Counted from the stretch's first letter, positions 34,912-44,306 are shown. The stretch is 64,000 nucleotides of DNA from Clostridia bacterium (GCA_017409845.1 JAFQRY010000029.1:96803-160802), one strand, 5' to 3'. Program-made: numbers and translations. The notes: generated by a model from the sequence alone, not told the origin.

Positions 34912-36312
34912 TTACTGCTCTAAAAACGCTTTGAAGCCTTTAAATGCCATGTAAACATCAAGCTTTGCAACAACCTCGAAGGGTGCGTGCATCGAAAGAA
35001 CGGGAACGCCTACATCAACAACCTCAACGCCGAGATTTGCAACATATTTTGCAACCGTTCCGCCGCCGCCTTCGTCAACCTTGCCAAGCTCGCCCGTCTG
35101 CCATGCAACATTTGCGGTGTCAAAAATGTTTCTTATCTTTGCAACAAATTCCGCATTTGCATCATTGGTGCTGCTCTTGCCTCTTGAGCCTGTATATTTT
35201 GTAACAACGATACCCTTGTTGATGAACGCTGCATTCCTCTTGTCGTGCACCGAAGGATAGGTGGGGTCGAAGCCTGCATTTACATCAGCTGAAAGGCATT
35301 CGGATGCTCTGAGCACATCTCTGCCTTCAAGACCCTGAGTTCTTGCGATGTCGGCAATGAAATGCTTGAGAAAAGCGGAGTGAAGACCCGTGTTGCCGTC
35401 TGAGCCGACCTCTTCCTTGTCGGTGATAACGGTTACGCTTGTATATTTCGGAGCCTTTGCTTCAAAAGCTGCAATGATTGAAGGATAAGCACAGACTCTG
35501 TCGTCGTGGCCGTAGGAGCCTATCATACTGCGGTCAAAGCCGATGTCAACCGCCTTGAATGCGGGCACCATTTCGAGCTCTGCCGAGAGAAAATCCGATT
35601 CAACAATGTTGTATTTTTCGTTGATGAGCTTCATAATGTTAAGCTTTACCATTTCGCTGCCCTTATCTGTGCCGAAGGGACGGCTGCCGACAAGAATATT
35701 GAGGTTTTCGCCCTCGATTGCCTCGTCAAGAGGTCTGCTTGCCTGCTTTTTGTCGAGATGGGGAAGAAGGTCGGTAACAACAAAAACAGGGTTGCCCTCA
35801 TCCTCGCCGAGTCTGATATTTACACAGCTGCCGTCGCGGCGGAAAACAACGCCGTGAAGAGCAAGGGGAATGGCTGTCCACTGATATTTCTTGATACCGC
35901 CGTAGTAATGTGTTTTGAACATGGCAAGCTCCGAATCCTCATAAAGCGGATTGGGCTTGAGATCAAGTCTGGGAGAATCAATATGGGAAGCAACGATTTT
36001 TGCACCCTTTTCAAGGCTTTCCGTGCCGAAGGTGCAGAGAATGAGTGCCTTTGAATGAATGTCGCAGTAAACCTTGTCGCCTGCCTTATAGCTTGCCTTG
36101 GGGTCGAATTCGGAGTAGCCCTCTTTTACAGCAAGCTCTTTGGTGTAAGCTGCAGCCTCACGCTCGGTTTTGCAGATGTCAAGAAATTTCTTGTAGCCTT
36201 CGCAGAATTCGTCTGCAACGGTAATTTCCTTTTCTTCGCAGGTGTATGCAGCGTGCTCCTGCTTTGCAAAAAGTTCTTCCTTTAAAATTTCTGCCTGTGT
36301 TTTTTCGCTCAT
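34912..36312 (-). CDS. M18 family aminopeptidase
   Basis: Zinc aminopeptidase of 466 residues from ATG 36312. An ATG three codons upstream lies inside the AAGGATG ribosome binding site. Conserved blocks include IVASHIDSPRLDLKP (first metal His), TDKEEVGSDGNTG (Glu/Asp ligands), SADVNAGFDPTY and a late PVLSMHAPFEV with a histidine. Family members are dodecameric enzymes that clip acidic or hydrophobic N-terminal residues in the cytoplasm. It is the last gene of the DUF951-prfA-...-M18 operon, 25 bp after the Sua5/CoaE fusion. Confidence 0.93.
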   Translation of the reverse strand: MSEKTQAEILKEELFAKQEHAAYTCEEKEITVADEFCEGYKKFLDICKTEREAAAYTKELAVKEGYSEFDPKASYKAGDKVYCDIHSKALILCTFGTESLEKGAKIVASHIDSPRLDLKPNPLYEDSELAMFKTHYYGGIKKYQWTAIPLALHGVVFRRDGSCVNIRLGEDEGNPVFVVTDLLPHLDKKQASRPLDEAIEGENLNILVGSRPFGTDKGSEMVKLNIMKLINEKYNIVESDFLSAELEMVPAFKAVDIGFDRSMIGSYGHDDRVCAYPSIIAAFEAKAPKYTSVTVITDKEEVGSDGNTGLHSAFLKHFIADIARTQGLEGRDVLRASECLSADVNAGFDPTYPSVHDKRNAAFINKGIVVTKYTGSRGKSSTNDANAEFVAKIRNIFDTANVAWQTGELGKVDEGGGGTVAKYVANLGVEVVDVGVPVLSMHAPFEVVAKLDVYMAFKGFKAFLEQ

Positions 36313-36337
36313 ATATTTCATCCTTTCTTATACTTTG

Positions 36338-37927
36338 TTAAATCAGACCTTCAAGCTGTGTTTCAAAATCTGAATCGGGGTTATTATTAATAATGATATC
36401 CGCTTTTTCAATATAATATTCTGTCGGCGGCTGGGCGTTTATGCGGAGAAGGGCATCTGTTTCGGAAATGGAATCACGCTTCATTATCCGTTCAAGGCGG
36501 ATTTTTTCATCCGCAACAACGCTTATGTTTTTATCACAGATTGCAACGAGCGGACTGTCGAAAAGCAACGCCGCATCAACAACAGCCGCCTTTGCACCGC
36601 TTTTTTCGGCCGCATGGATTTCTTCGATTGCAAGACGGGTTATCTCGGGGTGGGTGATTGCACTGAGAGCGGCGGTGCCCTCGGGAGTTGCAAATGCCCT
36701 TCTTGCAAGCTCACGGCGGTCAAGCACGCCGTCTTTTATAATATCGTTACCGAATCGGGCGGACAGCATTCCGATAACCTCGGGATTTTCAACCGCTTTT
36801 CTTGCAAGAATATCGGTGTCAACGATATGACAGCCTTTTTCCGCAAGAGCTTTGCCGATTGTTGTTTTACCCGAGCCCGTCTGACCCGTAAGACCGATAA
36901 CGGGAATACTTATTTCCAAATCAATAACACGGAAGGCGGCGGAGCGGAGAAGTCTGTTATAAACCGCAAGACCGACTCCGCTTGAAATCGGACATCTCAC
37001 AAAAGCTCTGTCGCATCCGATTGCATCAACCTCACGCAGAGCATCAAAAATTCTGTGTGCCTGCGAAATGTCGTCGTTTTCTTTTCCGTATTCGATATAT
37101 TTTTCAAAAATTTTTCCTTCACCCTCGAAGCATACGGCACATACCGTGCTCTTCTGGGCAAGAAGGAATTTTTTGTATTGCTCAAAGCTGCCCTTGATTA
37201 TCGTAACCTGAGCGGCAGGAGCATAATGCTTGTATTTCATGCCGGGAGATTCGGCTTTTTCGCCCTCACGGAGCTTTTCAAAAACTGCAGGGGAAATCTG
37301 AATTGCACCGAGCACATCCTCAAGCTGTTCGGGCGTTATTCCGCCGGGTCGCAGAAGGGTGGGAGGCTCGGTTGCAAGGGTAACGACCGTTGACTCAACG
37401 CCCACGGAGCATTCGCCTCCGTCAACAACGGCATCAATTTTTCCGTCAAGGTCCTCGATGACATGAGATGCTTTGGTGGGACTGGGCTTGCCCGATGCAT
37501 TTGCACTCGGAGCGGCAAGCGGCAGACCCGATTTTTCTATAATTTCTCTTGCACATTCGTGTGAAGGCATGCGGATTGCAACTGTGTCAAGCCCTGCACT
37601 GACTTCATCGGGAATGAGTGAGGATTTTTTCATTATAACCGTCAGCGGACCCGGCCAGTATTTTTCTGCAAGTGCATAAACACGGGGGTCAACCTTTTCA
37701 ACGAGAGGTTCGATTTCCTCAAGCGATGCAACATGCACTATCAGCGGATTATCCTGCGGTCTGCCTTTTGCAGTAAAAATATTTTTTACTGCTTCTCCGT
37801 CAAGTGCATTTGCGGCAAGACCGTAGACCGTTTCGGTAGGTATTGCAACAAGACCGCCGTTTTTCAGAATATCCGCGGCAGTTTGTATTGAATTTTTATC
37901 GTTTGATTTTAAATAAAGTGTTTTCAT
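36338..37927 (-). CDS. fusion: threonylcarbamoyl-AMP synthase (Sua5) + dephospho-CoA kinase (CoaE)
   Basis: Protein of 529 residues. Residues about 1-205 are a YrdC/TsaC domain (IPTETVYGLAANA, KGRPQDNPLIVHV, SANASGKPSPT), which makes threonylcarbamoyl-AMP for the t6A modification of tRNA. Residues about 205-340 are the Sua5-specific C-terminal domain. Residues about 345-529 are a complete CoaE with P-loop GLTGQTGSGKTT, DTDILARKA and the late INAQPPTEYYIEKADIIINN; it phosphorylates dephospho-CoA in the last step of CoA synthesis. The frame is continuous with no internal start or stop. AAAGGA precedes the ATG. It is in the prfA operon, where sua5 is often found. Confidence 0.92.
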   Translation of the reverse strand: MKTLYLKSNDKNSIQTAADILKNGGLVAIPTETVYGLAANALDGEAVKNIFTAKGRPQDNPLIVHVASLEEIEPLVEKVDPRVYALAEKYWPGPLTVIMKKSSLIPDEVSAGLDTVAIRMPSHECAREIIEKSGLPLAAPSANASGKPSPTKASHVIEDLDGKIDAVVDGGECSVGVESTVVTLATEPPTLLRPGGITPEQLEDVLGAIQISPAVFEKLREGEKAESPGMKYKHYAPAAQVTIIKGSFEQYKKFLLAQKSTVCAVCFEGEGKIFEKYIEYGKENDDISQAHRIFDALREVDAIGCDRAFVRCPISSGVGLAVYNRLLRSAAFRVIDLEISIPVIGLTGQTGSGKTTIGKALAEKGCHIVDTDILARKAVENPEVIGMLSARFGNDIIKDGVLDRRELARRAFATPEGTAALSAITHPEITRLAIEEIHAAEKSGAKAAVVDAALLFDSPLVAICDKNISVVADEKIRLERIMKRDSISETDALLRINAQPPTEYYIEKADIIINNNPDSDFETQLEGLI

Positions 37928-37980
37928 TATTTTTTCCTTTATGTGAGCTGTGAACGGCTCTGTGTTTTTCCAATTCTTTA

Positions 37981-38241
37981 TTAATTTCCTTCCGACGGTT
38001 TTCTTCTGCTTCCCGAAAAAGCTTCTTTTCTTTTTTTCTTAACGAAAGTCACAATCCTATAAGCAGCAACAGAAATAACTGCGGTTGCAAGAACGGAAGC
38101 GATAATAATGCTTGCAACAGGGAAAACATCAAATAAGGCGGCTATAAAAGCTCCCACAGTGATAAGTGCGGTTATTACTATAGCCACATAAAATGTCGCT
38201 TTGAAAAGAAATATCAGAAATTTTAAAAAGTATTTTACCAT
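37981..38241 (-). CDS. small membrane protein, unknown
   Basis: Protein of 86 residues with two membrane helices (about 5-30 and 38-62) and a very basic C-terminal tail (KKKRKEAFSGSRRK). It lies between prfA and the Sua5/CoaE fusion in the same direction, with a modest AAGG site upstream. In many Firmicutes the prfA-sua5 gap holds prmC, the release factor methyltransferase; this protein is unrelated to it. Function unknown. Confidence 0.7.
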   Translation of the reverse strand: MVKYFLKFLIFLFKATFYVAIVITALITVGAFIAALFDVFPVASIIIASVLATAVISVAAYRIVTFVKKKRKEAFSGSRRKPSEGN

Positions 38242-38283
38242 AAATCAACAACCTTAATTACGCATTCATAATTACAAATTAAT

Positions 38284-39351
38284 TTATTCACTTTTTAATT
38301 TCTCCGCTGTATCAGCGGTTATCAAAGCGTCAATAATCTCATCAAGGTCGCCGTTGAGGATAGCTTCAATTTTATAAAGAGTAAGATTGATTCTGTGGTC
38401 GCTGACTCTGCCCTGCGGATAATTGTAGGTTCGGATTCTTTCGCTTCTGTCGCCCGTGCCGACCTGAGCTTTTCTTTCGCCTGCAATGGCATCATGCTGT
38501 TTTTCTCTTTCGGCTTCGAGAATCTTTGAACGCAGAATTTTCATTGCCCTGTCTTTGTTTTTGTGCTGGCTTCTTTCATCCTGACATTCAACAACCGTTC
38601 CCGTGGGGATATGGGTAATGCGGATTGCACTTTCGGTTTTGTTGACATGCTGACCGCCTGCACCGCCCGAGCGGTAGGTGTCTATCTGCAGGTCAGCGGG
38701 GTTGATTTCAACATCAACCTCCTCTGCTTCGGGAAGAACGGCAACCGTTACTGTCGAGGTGTGGATTCTGCCCTGGCTTTCGGTTTCGGGAACACGCTGA
38801 ACACGGTGAACACCGCTTTCAAACTTGAAGCGTGAATATGCTCCTTCGCCCTCAATCATAAAGCTGATTTCCTTGAAGCCGCCGAGCTCCGTGGGATTGG
38901 AATTTAGAATTTCACTTTTCCAGCCCTTCGCCTCGCCGTACATCGAATACATTCTGAAAAGCACGCCTGCAAAAAGCGATGCTTCTTCGCCGCCTGCACC
39001 GCCTCTGATTTCAACAATAACATTCTTATCATCGTTGGGGTCACGGGGAAGAAGAAGGATTTTGAGCTCCTCACGGAAAATTTCAACCTGGTCTCCCGCC
39101 TGCTCATATTCCTCCTGAACCATTTCACGGAAATCCTTTTCAAGGCCGCCTGCATCGAGCATTTCTCTTGCTTCATGCAGGGTTGCCTGAGCCGCCTTGA
39201 GCTCGCGGTATTTTTCAACAATCGGGGTTAAAACCTTGAGCTCCTGCATAAGCTTTTTATATTGTGCCATATCCGAAACAACATCGGATTCGCAGAGTCT
39301 TTTGTTTATATCCTCAAATCTTTCTTCAACTTTAACGAGTTTATCAAGCAT
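38284..39351 (-). CDS. prfA: peptide chain release factor 1
   Basis: RF1 of 355 residues, usual length, terminating translation at UAA and UAG. It has the GGQ loop (RSGGAGGQHVNKTESAIR, peptidyl-tRNA hydrolysis) and the stop-codon-reading domain with VPETESQG just before it (P-E-T region corresponding to the PxT motif). The start follows the DUF951 stop by 3 bp. prmC, the methyltransferase that modifies the GGQ glutamine, is not adjacent. Confidence 0.97.
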   Translation of the reverse strand: MLDKLVKVEERFEDINKRLCESDVVSDMAQYKKLMQELKVLTPIVEKYRELKAAQATLHEAREMLDAGGLEKDFREMVQEEYEQAGDQVEIFREELKILLLPRDPNDDKNVIVEIRGGAGGEEASLFAGVLFRMYSMYGEAKGWKSEILNSNPTELGGFKEISFMIEGEGAYSRFKFESGVHRVQRVPETESQGRIHTSTVTVAVLPEAEEVDVEINPADLQIDTYRSGGAGGQHVNKTESAIRITHIPTGTVVECQDERSQHKNKDRAMKILRSKILEAEREKQHDAIAGERKAQVGTGDRSERIRTYNYPQGRVSDHRINLTLYKIEAILNGDLDEIIDALITADTAEKLKSE

Positions 39352-39354
39352 AAA

Positions 39355-39543
39355 TTATTCCTCTTCATCACGGATAATTTTTTTTATATTTTTTTCAACC
39401 TTTACTCTTTCGAGCATAACCTCTCTGCCGCAGCCGATGCATCTGATGCGGAAATCCGCACCGATACGCAGAACGGCAAACCTGTTGCTTCCGCAGGGAT
39501 GCGGCTTTTTCATAAGAAGGGTATCTCCGATTCTTACATCCAT
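39355..39543 (-). CDS. DUF951 family protein
   Basis: Small protein of 62 residues with the family core MKKPHPCGSNRFAVLRIGADFRIRC (quoted in part) and IRCIGCGREVMLER; three cysteines could bind a metal. DUF951 proteins are widespread in Firmicutes and their function is not established. GAGGAG precedes the ATG. It is the first gene of the operon that continues with prfA 3 bp downstream. Confidence 0.92.
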   Translation of the reverse strand: MDVRIGDTLLMKKPHPCGSNRFAVLRIGADFRIRCIGCGREVMLERVKVEKNIKKIIRDEEE

Positions 39544-39638
39544 AAATATTACTCCTCTTTTTTGGAATTATATTCCGGGAATTACCATATATTTTAACAT
39601 TGAAAAAAACAGCCTTAACGGCGGAATGGTGGTCATAA

Positions 39639-40562
39639 ATGAGAATATTCAAACCCGAGGGTCAGATTATAACTTCAGATGAAAACAAGCGTTTCCTCTC
39701 AAATCCTTTTACTTTGCGTGATGCTTTTTATTCCGAAGCAACTCTTGAAGGGCGTGTCACACGCTGCGACAGCGAGCATAATCTTCATGTTGATCTCGGC
39801 TGCATGAAGGGGATTATTCCGAGAAACGAGGGTGCCGTCGGCATTGAGGAAGGAACGGTCAGGGATATCGCACTTATTTCAAGAGTGAATAAGCCCGTTG
39901 CTTTTGTTATTACAGGCTTCCGCTCCGACGGAAACGGCGGAACATTTGCAATGCTGAGCCGCAGAAGGGTTCAGAATGAATGCTCCCGTGAATATATTTC
40001 TTCGCTCCGTGCGGGAGACGTTATTCCTGCAACCGTAACTCACATAGAAGGCTTCGGTGTTTTCTGCGACATAGGTGCAGGCATAAGTGCTCTTATGCCG
40101 ATTGACAGCATTTCTGTTTCAAGAATTCCGCATCCGGGAGTGAGATTTGCACCCGGTCAGAGCATTTTTGCGGTTGTAAAGGGGATTGACGAAAACGGCA
40201 GAATAACGCTCAGCCACAAAGAGCTTCTCGGCACATGGGAAGAGAATGCGGCTCTTTTTTCTGTCGGAGAAACCGTTCCCGGCATAGTCCGCTCGGTTGA
40301 AAAATACGGAATTTTCGTTGAACTCACGCCAAATCTCGCGGGTCTTGCGGAGTTTTCTCAGGGCGTTGAGGCAGGCAGCCATGCGAGTGTTTACATCAAA
40401 AGCATAATTCCGTCAAAAATGAAAATAAAGCTGATTATCGTTGACTGCTTTGAAGCGGATTATCCTGCTCAGCCGCCCGAATATTTTATCAGAGAGGGTC
40501 ATATCGACCGCTGGATTTATTCACCGGAGGACAGCGAAAAGGTGATTGAATCGGACTTTTAA
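39639..40562 (+). CDS. S1-domain RNA-binding protein
   Basis: Protein of 307 residues with three S1-type OB folds, at about residues 30-105, 115-190 and 200-260. The second and third have the clear signatures VTHIEGFGVFCDI and VRSVEKYGIFVEL. It resembles truncated ribosomal protein S1 homologues of Firmicutes, which bind single-stranded RNA; the exact role is unknown. The ribosome binding site is weak (GGTGG). It is divergent from DUF951-prfA and convergent with mnmA (7-bp gap). Confidence 0.88.
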   Translation: MRIFKPEGQIITSDENKRFLSNPFTLRDAFYSEATLEGRVTRCDSEHNLHVDLGCMKGIIPRNEGAVGIEEGTVRDIALISRVNKPVAFVITGFRSDGNGGTFAMLSRRRVQNECSREYISSLRAGDVIPATVTHIEGFGVFCDIGAGISALMPIDSISVSRIPHPGVRFAPGQSIFAVVKGIDENGRITLSHKELLGTWEENAALFSVGETVPGIVRSVEKYGIFVELTPNLAGLAEFSQGVEAGSHASVYIKSIIPSKMKIKLIIVDCFEADYPAQPPEYFIREGHIDRWIYSPEDSEKVIESDF

Positions 40563-40569
40563 TCCGTGA

Positions 40570-41604
40570 TTACGAATTACGAATTATCCTTCCTCCGCCG
40601 ATAACAATATCACCGTCATAGAAAACGGCACTCTGCCCGGGAGTTACCGACCTTTGCGGCTCGTCAAAAGCAACTGTTACCGTGCCGTCAGCGTGCGGCG
40701 TGATAAGGGCAGGCTGTTCCTTGGCTTTGAAACGGATTTTCACATTCGCTCTTATCGGCTCCTCAAGCTTGTCAAACGGAATGAAATTCAGTCTGTCGGC
40801 AATAAAACCGCTGCTGTACTGGCTTCCGTTTTCACCTATGGTAACGGTGTTGTCCGCAGCGTTCATTGCGGTAACAAACATCGGCTTTCCGAAGGCACCG
40901 AGCCCCTTTCGCTGACCGATTGTGTAGTTGATGATTCCGTTGTGCTCGCCGAGAACATTGCCGTTTATATCAATGAATTTCCCTTTCGGCGAAGAAATGC
41001 CAAGGGAAGAAAGATAAGCAATATAATCATCATCGGGAACAAAGCAGATTTCCTGGCTGTCGCTCTTCCGGGCAACGGGAAGTCCTGCTTTTTCTGCTTT
41101 AAGACGGATTTCTTCTTTATCCATTCCTTCAAGAGGAAAAATTGCCTTTGAAAGCTGGTGCTGACTGAGTCTGTAAAGAAAATAGCTCTGGTCCTTTGCA
41201 CTTTCGGAGCGTCTGAGAAGAAATCTTCCGTCTTTTTCTTCGATTTTTGCGTAATGGCCCGTTGCAATTCCGTCGCATCCGATTTCGAGTGCATAATCAA
41301 GCATCGTTCCGAATTTTACGCAGGCGTTACACTCAACGCAGGGATTCGGCGTGCGTGCGGAAAGATATTCGCCGACAAAGGGCTCGATTACGGCTTTTCT
41401 GAAATAATCACGGCGGTCAAGAATTTTCAGCTCTATTCCGAGACAGTCGGCAATTTTCTGTGCATCGGCGATATCGGAATCTGCATAATTATCAGGTTTC
41501 AAACGAAGAATAACACCCGTAACATCATAGCCCCGTTCAAGCAGAAGCAGGGCAGCTGCACTGCTGTCAACCCCTCCGCTGAGACCGATTGCAATCTTTT
41601 TCAT
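40570..41604 (-). CDS. mnmA: tRNA-specific 2-thiouridylase
   Basis: Enzyme of 344 residues from ATG 41604 (GGAGGAAGG upstream; the longer frame extends into the promoter). It thiolates the wobble uridine of Lys, Glu and Gln tRNAs. The PP-loop GLSGGVDSSAAALL binds ATP, and the two catalytic cysteines are in NPCVECNACVKFG and SQEICFVPD. The C-terminal beta-barrel is complete. A sulfur donor gene (e.g. a cysteine desulfurase) is not in the window. Confidence 0.96.
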   Translation of the reverse strand: MKKIAIGLSGGVDSSAAALLLLERGYDVTGVILRLKPDNYADSDIADAQKIADCLGIELKILDRRDYFRKAVIEPFVGEYLSARTPNPCVECNACVKFGTMLDYALEIGCDGIATGHYAKIEEKDGRFLLRRSESAKDQSYFLYRLSQHQLSKAIFPLEGMDKEEIRLKAEKAGLPVARKSDSQEICFVPDDDYIAYLSSLGISSPKGKFIDINGNVLGEHNGIINYTIGQRKGLGAFGKPMFVTAMNAADNTVTIGENGSQYSSGFIADRLNFIPFDKLEEPIRANVKIRFKAKEQPALITPHADGTVTVAFDEPQRSVTPGQSAVFYDGDIVIGGGRIIRNS

Positions 41605-41638
41605 TTCCTTCCTCCGTATATTATAACTGTAAATATAT

Positions 41639-41666
41639 ATTATAGCACATATAATATAAAAATCAA
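41639..41666 (-). promoter_or_regulatory. mnmA promoter
   Basis: On the minus strand TTGATT (41661-41666), 16 bp, TATAAT (41639-41644). Confidence 0.65.
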
Positions 41667-41725
41667 ACCCTGCTTGAAAAATAAAACGAAAACCATAAAA
41701 ATTACAGTTTATCCTCAAAAAAAGC

Positions 41726-41754
41726 TTGCACAAAATACATAATTGTTGTATAAT
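41726..41754 (+). promoter_or_regulatory. promoter of the PHP operon
   Basis: TTGCAC (41726-41731), 17 bp, TATAAT (41749-41754). Confidence 0.8.
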
Positions 41755-41800
41755 TATTGTATATTAGGACATTGTGCGATTTTTCAGAGAGGTAAAGATT

Positions 41801-42664
41801 ATGCCAGCAGATTTGCATTGCCACACCAAGCTTTCTGACAGCTCAATGGGTATTGATGACCTCATTGTGCTTGCTCAGAAGAAAGGATTAACCACCATTG
41901 CCGTAACCGACCGTGACTGTCAGGCAGGAACGGTCCGTGCAAAGATTATAGGTGAACGCAGGGGAATAACCGTTATTCCCGGCGTTGAGATTTCGTCATA
42001 CGATTCAAAATCCGGCAAGTATGTTGAGATTCTCGGGTATCTTTGCGACAGCCCCGACAGACTTGAAGGTCTTTGCCATCGGAATGTTGTTACCAGAAAA
42101 AAGGCAAGTCAGCTTATGACACTTAAAATTGCCCGTAAATATCCTGTTTCACCCGAGCTTGTTCTTAAGTGTGCAACGGGCTCAACCGCTGTATTTGAGC
42201 AGCATATCATGCACGCTCTTCTCGAATGCGGAATAACCGACAGGATTTACGGCGAAATATATCACGAGCTTTTCTCTCCCGAAAGCGAAGAGAATGTTCT
42301 CGTAAAGGTTACATATCCCGAGCCCGCCGAGATTATTGATGCAATACACGAAGCCGGCGGAATTGCCGTGCTTGCTCATCCGGGAGCATCCGATTGTCTT
42401 GAAATTCTTGACAGTCTTGTGGCATGCGGAATTGACGGCATTGAAGTCTGGCATCCCGAAAACACTCCCGACCGGGAGGAGGCACTTCTGAACTTTGCAC
42501 GCAACAAGGGTATTCTTGCAATCGGCGGAACCGACTTCAAGGGTATGTATTCAAAGAAAACCGTATGCGTGGGTGACTGCACAACACCCGATGCGGATGT
42601 CAAGGCTCTTATGAGCTATAAAACCCGAATGAAAAAGAAAAAAGCTTCAACGGAGAATAAATAA
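41801..42664 (+). CDS. PHP-domain phosphoesterase
   Basis: Protein of 287 residues from ATG 41801 (AGAGAGG upstream). Metal-binding PHP motifs are visible: DLHCHTKLSDSS (HxH), AVTDRD (T/D), IPGVEISSY (E) and AVLAHPGAS (H), then GGTDFKG. Family members include 3',5'-nucleoside bisphosphate and oligoribonucleotide phosphatases. The substrate is not clear, and TDRD replaces the usual TDHD. First gene of a three-gene operon; the next starts 2 bp after its stop. Confidence 0.88.
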   Translation: MPADLHCHTKLSDSSMGIDDLIVLAQKKGLTTIAVTDRDCQAGTVRAKIIGERRGITVIPGVEISSYDSKSGKYVEILGYLCDSPDRLEGLCHRNVVTRKKASQLMTLKIARKYPVSPELVLKCATGSTAVFEQHIMHALLECGITDRIYGEIYHELFSPESEENVLVKVTYPEPAEIIDAIHEAGGIAVLAHPGASDCLEILDSLVACGIDGIEVWHPENTPDREEALLNFARNKGILAIGGTDFKGMYSKKTVCVGDCTTPDADVKALMSYKTRMKKKKASTENK

Positions 42665-42666
42665 AA

Positions 42667-43215
42667 ATGAAAATAAACGATGACGATATTAAAATCTTTC
42701 ATCCGAAAAAAACAGAGGCTGCAGGTGCAGACCTTGCCGAGCTTGCCCTGCTTGTTGATTTTTATCGTAGCAACGGCAACACGTTAAAGGCAACTGAGCT
42801 TGGCGACCGCCTTGCAGACCTTGCACCCGAAACCTTCTGCCCTGAGGATGCAGCAAAGCTCACCACCAACGAGGTGCGTCAGCTTCGTGCTCTCATGCTT
42901 TTTGCTGCACAGATTGCACTGCATAAGTATCTTCCGCATGCAATGCTTTCCTCGCAGGCGATAAACTCGATGTATTCAAGGCTCAGCGAGACCGCAGCAG
43001 GATTTTTCTCAAATATTTCCGACGGTTCATCTTTTACCTTCTATTATCTTACCGTCAGAAAAAACAGGGATGTTGTTGAAAACATCGGCAAAAACTATGC
43101 CATGCTCTGCGATAAGGATGATGATGAATATCTTATTTCTCTCGGCAGCCGTATTTTTTCGCAGGTTGATGTTTATATCTGTGATCTGATAGAAAAAGCT
43201 GAATTTGCAGAATAA
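42667..43215 (+). CDS. conserved-looking cytoplasmic protein, unknown
   Basis: Protein of 182 residues, acidic and mostly helical by composition, with no membrane segment, signal peptide or recognised motif. Codon use is like its neighbours and it starts 2 bp after the PHP gene, so it is a real gene co-translated with it. DKDDDEYLIS near residue 150 is the most distinctive stretch. Function unknown. Confidence 0.8.
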   Translation: MKINDDDIKIFHPKKTEAAGADLAELALLVDFYRSNGNTLKATELGDRLADLAPETFCPEDAAKLTTNEVRQLRALMLFAAQIALHKYLPHAMLSSQAINSMYSRLSETAAGFFSNISDGSSFTFYYLTVRKNRDVVENIGKNYAMLCDKDDDEYLISLGSRIFSQVDVYICDLIEKAEFAE

Positions 43216-43237
43216 GAAATAAAAAGGAGGAATAAAA

Positions 43238-44224
43238 ATGTGGCTTGCAGTCAAGCAGATTATAGCACTTATCGTTTCGCTTCTTACAACGGTTTTTCCT
43301 TCAAGCGAATTTCTTGCAGGTTTTGAGGCTCTTGAGCTTGCAACAAAGGAGGATAACTGCCGTCTGAATGCATCAATCGTTTCGGATATCCATATTGATG
43401 TGGACTGGCCTATCGGCGAGTGGATATGGGCAAACGGTCTCAACGATCTTGAGCGTTCAAAGGATACAATTGATGCACTTATCGTTTCGGGTGACCTCAC
43501 AAACTACGGCGATGCCGCTTCAATGGAAAGCTTTTATAAAATAATGTATGACAGCCATTGTGCCGAAAATTGGGTTATCGCAATGGGTAACCATGATGTC
43601 GGTCATGTTGAAGACAGACCTCAGGAGCAGGCAAGGCAGGAGTTTGTTGACCTTTATAATTCACTCAATCCTTCGGGAGAGAAAATTGAAAAGGCATACT
43701 ACAAAACCGATATCAACGGCTACAGATTTGTTGTTCTCTGCGATGACGGCGACGATACATGGGATACCCCGGATATGGCACCCGAGCAGCTTCAGTTCCT
43801 TGATGACTCACTTGCCGAAGCGGCAGACAGAGATCTTCCGATGTTTGTTGTCTGTCATGTTCCCGTTGAGGGCGTCAACGGTCAGGATGTTATCTGGGAG
43901 GATGGCGGTCTTGACGATAACAGCGATGCCGTTCAGGCAATTCTTGAGAAATACGAGAATGTTTTCTTTATCAGCGGACATGTTCATACCGGTCTCAACG
44001 GACCTCTTGTTGAAAATGTTTTCGGTTTTTCATGCGTTGAAACAATCAACGGCGTTAACTACATAAACCTTCCCACATATATGATTATCAACAGATACGG
44101 TGTGCCCTGGGGCGGTATGGGCTTCCAGATGGAGGTCTATGATGACGAGGTTCTTTTCAGAGCAAGAAACTTCGGCTCATCTAAGTGGTATCCCGTATAT
44201 AATCATACTGTTCCCGTAGTGTAA
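43238..44224 (+). CDS. metallophosphoesterase with N-terminal signal/anchor
   Basis: Protein of 328 residues. A hydrophobic N-terminus (about 1-22, MWLAVKQIIALIVSLLTTVF) suggests export or anchoring. The calcineurin-like core has all metal motifs: SDIHID, GDLTN, MGNHD, VCHVP and SGHVHTG. It would hydrolyse phosphate esters at the cell surface; the substrate is unknown. AAGGAGG precedes the ATG. Third gene of the PHP operon, 22 bp after the unknown gene, so the operon combines an internal and an external phosphoesterase. Confidence 0.9.
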   Translation: MWLAVKQIIALIVSLLTTVFPSSEFLAGFEALELATKEDNCRLNASIVSDIHIDVDWPIGEWIWANGLNDLERSKDTIDALIVSGDLTNYGDAASMESFYKIMYDSHCAENWVIAMGNHDVGHVEDRPQEQARQEFVDLYNSLNPSGEKIEKAYYKTDINGYRFVVLCDDGDDTWDTPDMAPEQLQFLDDSLAEAADRDLPMFVVCHVPVEGVNGQDVIWEDGGLDDNSDAVQAILEKYENVFFISGHVHTGLNGPLVENVFGFSCVETINGVNYINLPTYMIINRYGVPWGGMGFQMEVYDDEVLFRARNFGSSKWYPVYNHTVPVV

Positions 44225-44232
44225 TCAAAAAA

Positions 44233-44262
44233 CGGCATCCCTCTCACGGGATGCCGAATTTG
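44233..44262 (+). terminator. terminator of the PHP operon
   Basis: CGGCATCCC / GGGATGCCG 9-bp stem, six-base loop, then AATTTGTT (weak T run). Confidence 0.75.
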
Positions 44263-44275
44263 TTGAAATTTATTA

Positions 44276-44304
44276 TTGACATTATTCTGCAGATATCATA
44301 AAAT
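44276..44304 (+). promoter_or_regulatory. tRNA-Pro promoter
   Basis: TTGACA (44276-44281), 17 bp, TAAAAT (44299-44304). It stands before the broken tRNA copy, so the real tRNA is transcribed with a leader of about 235 nt. Confidence 0.8.
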
Positions 44305-44306
44305 AT

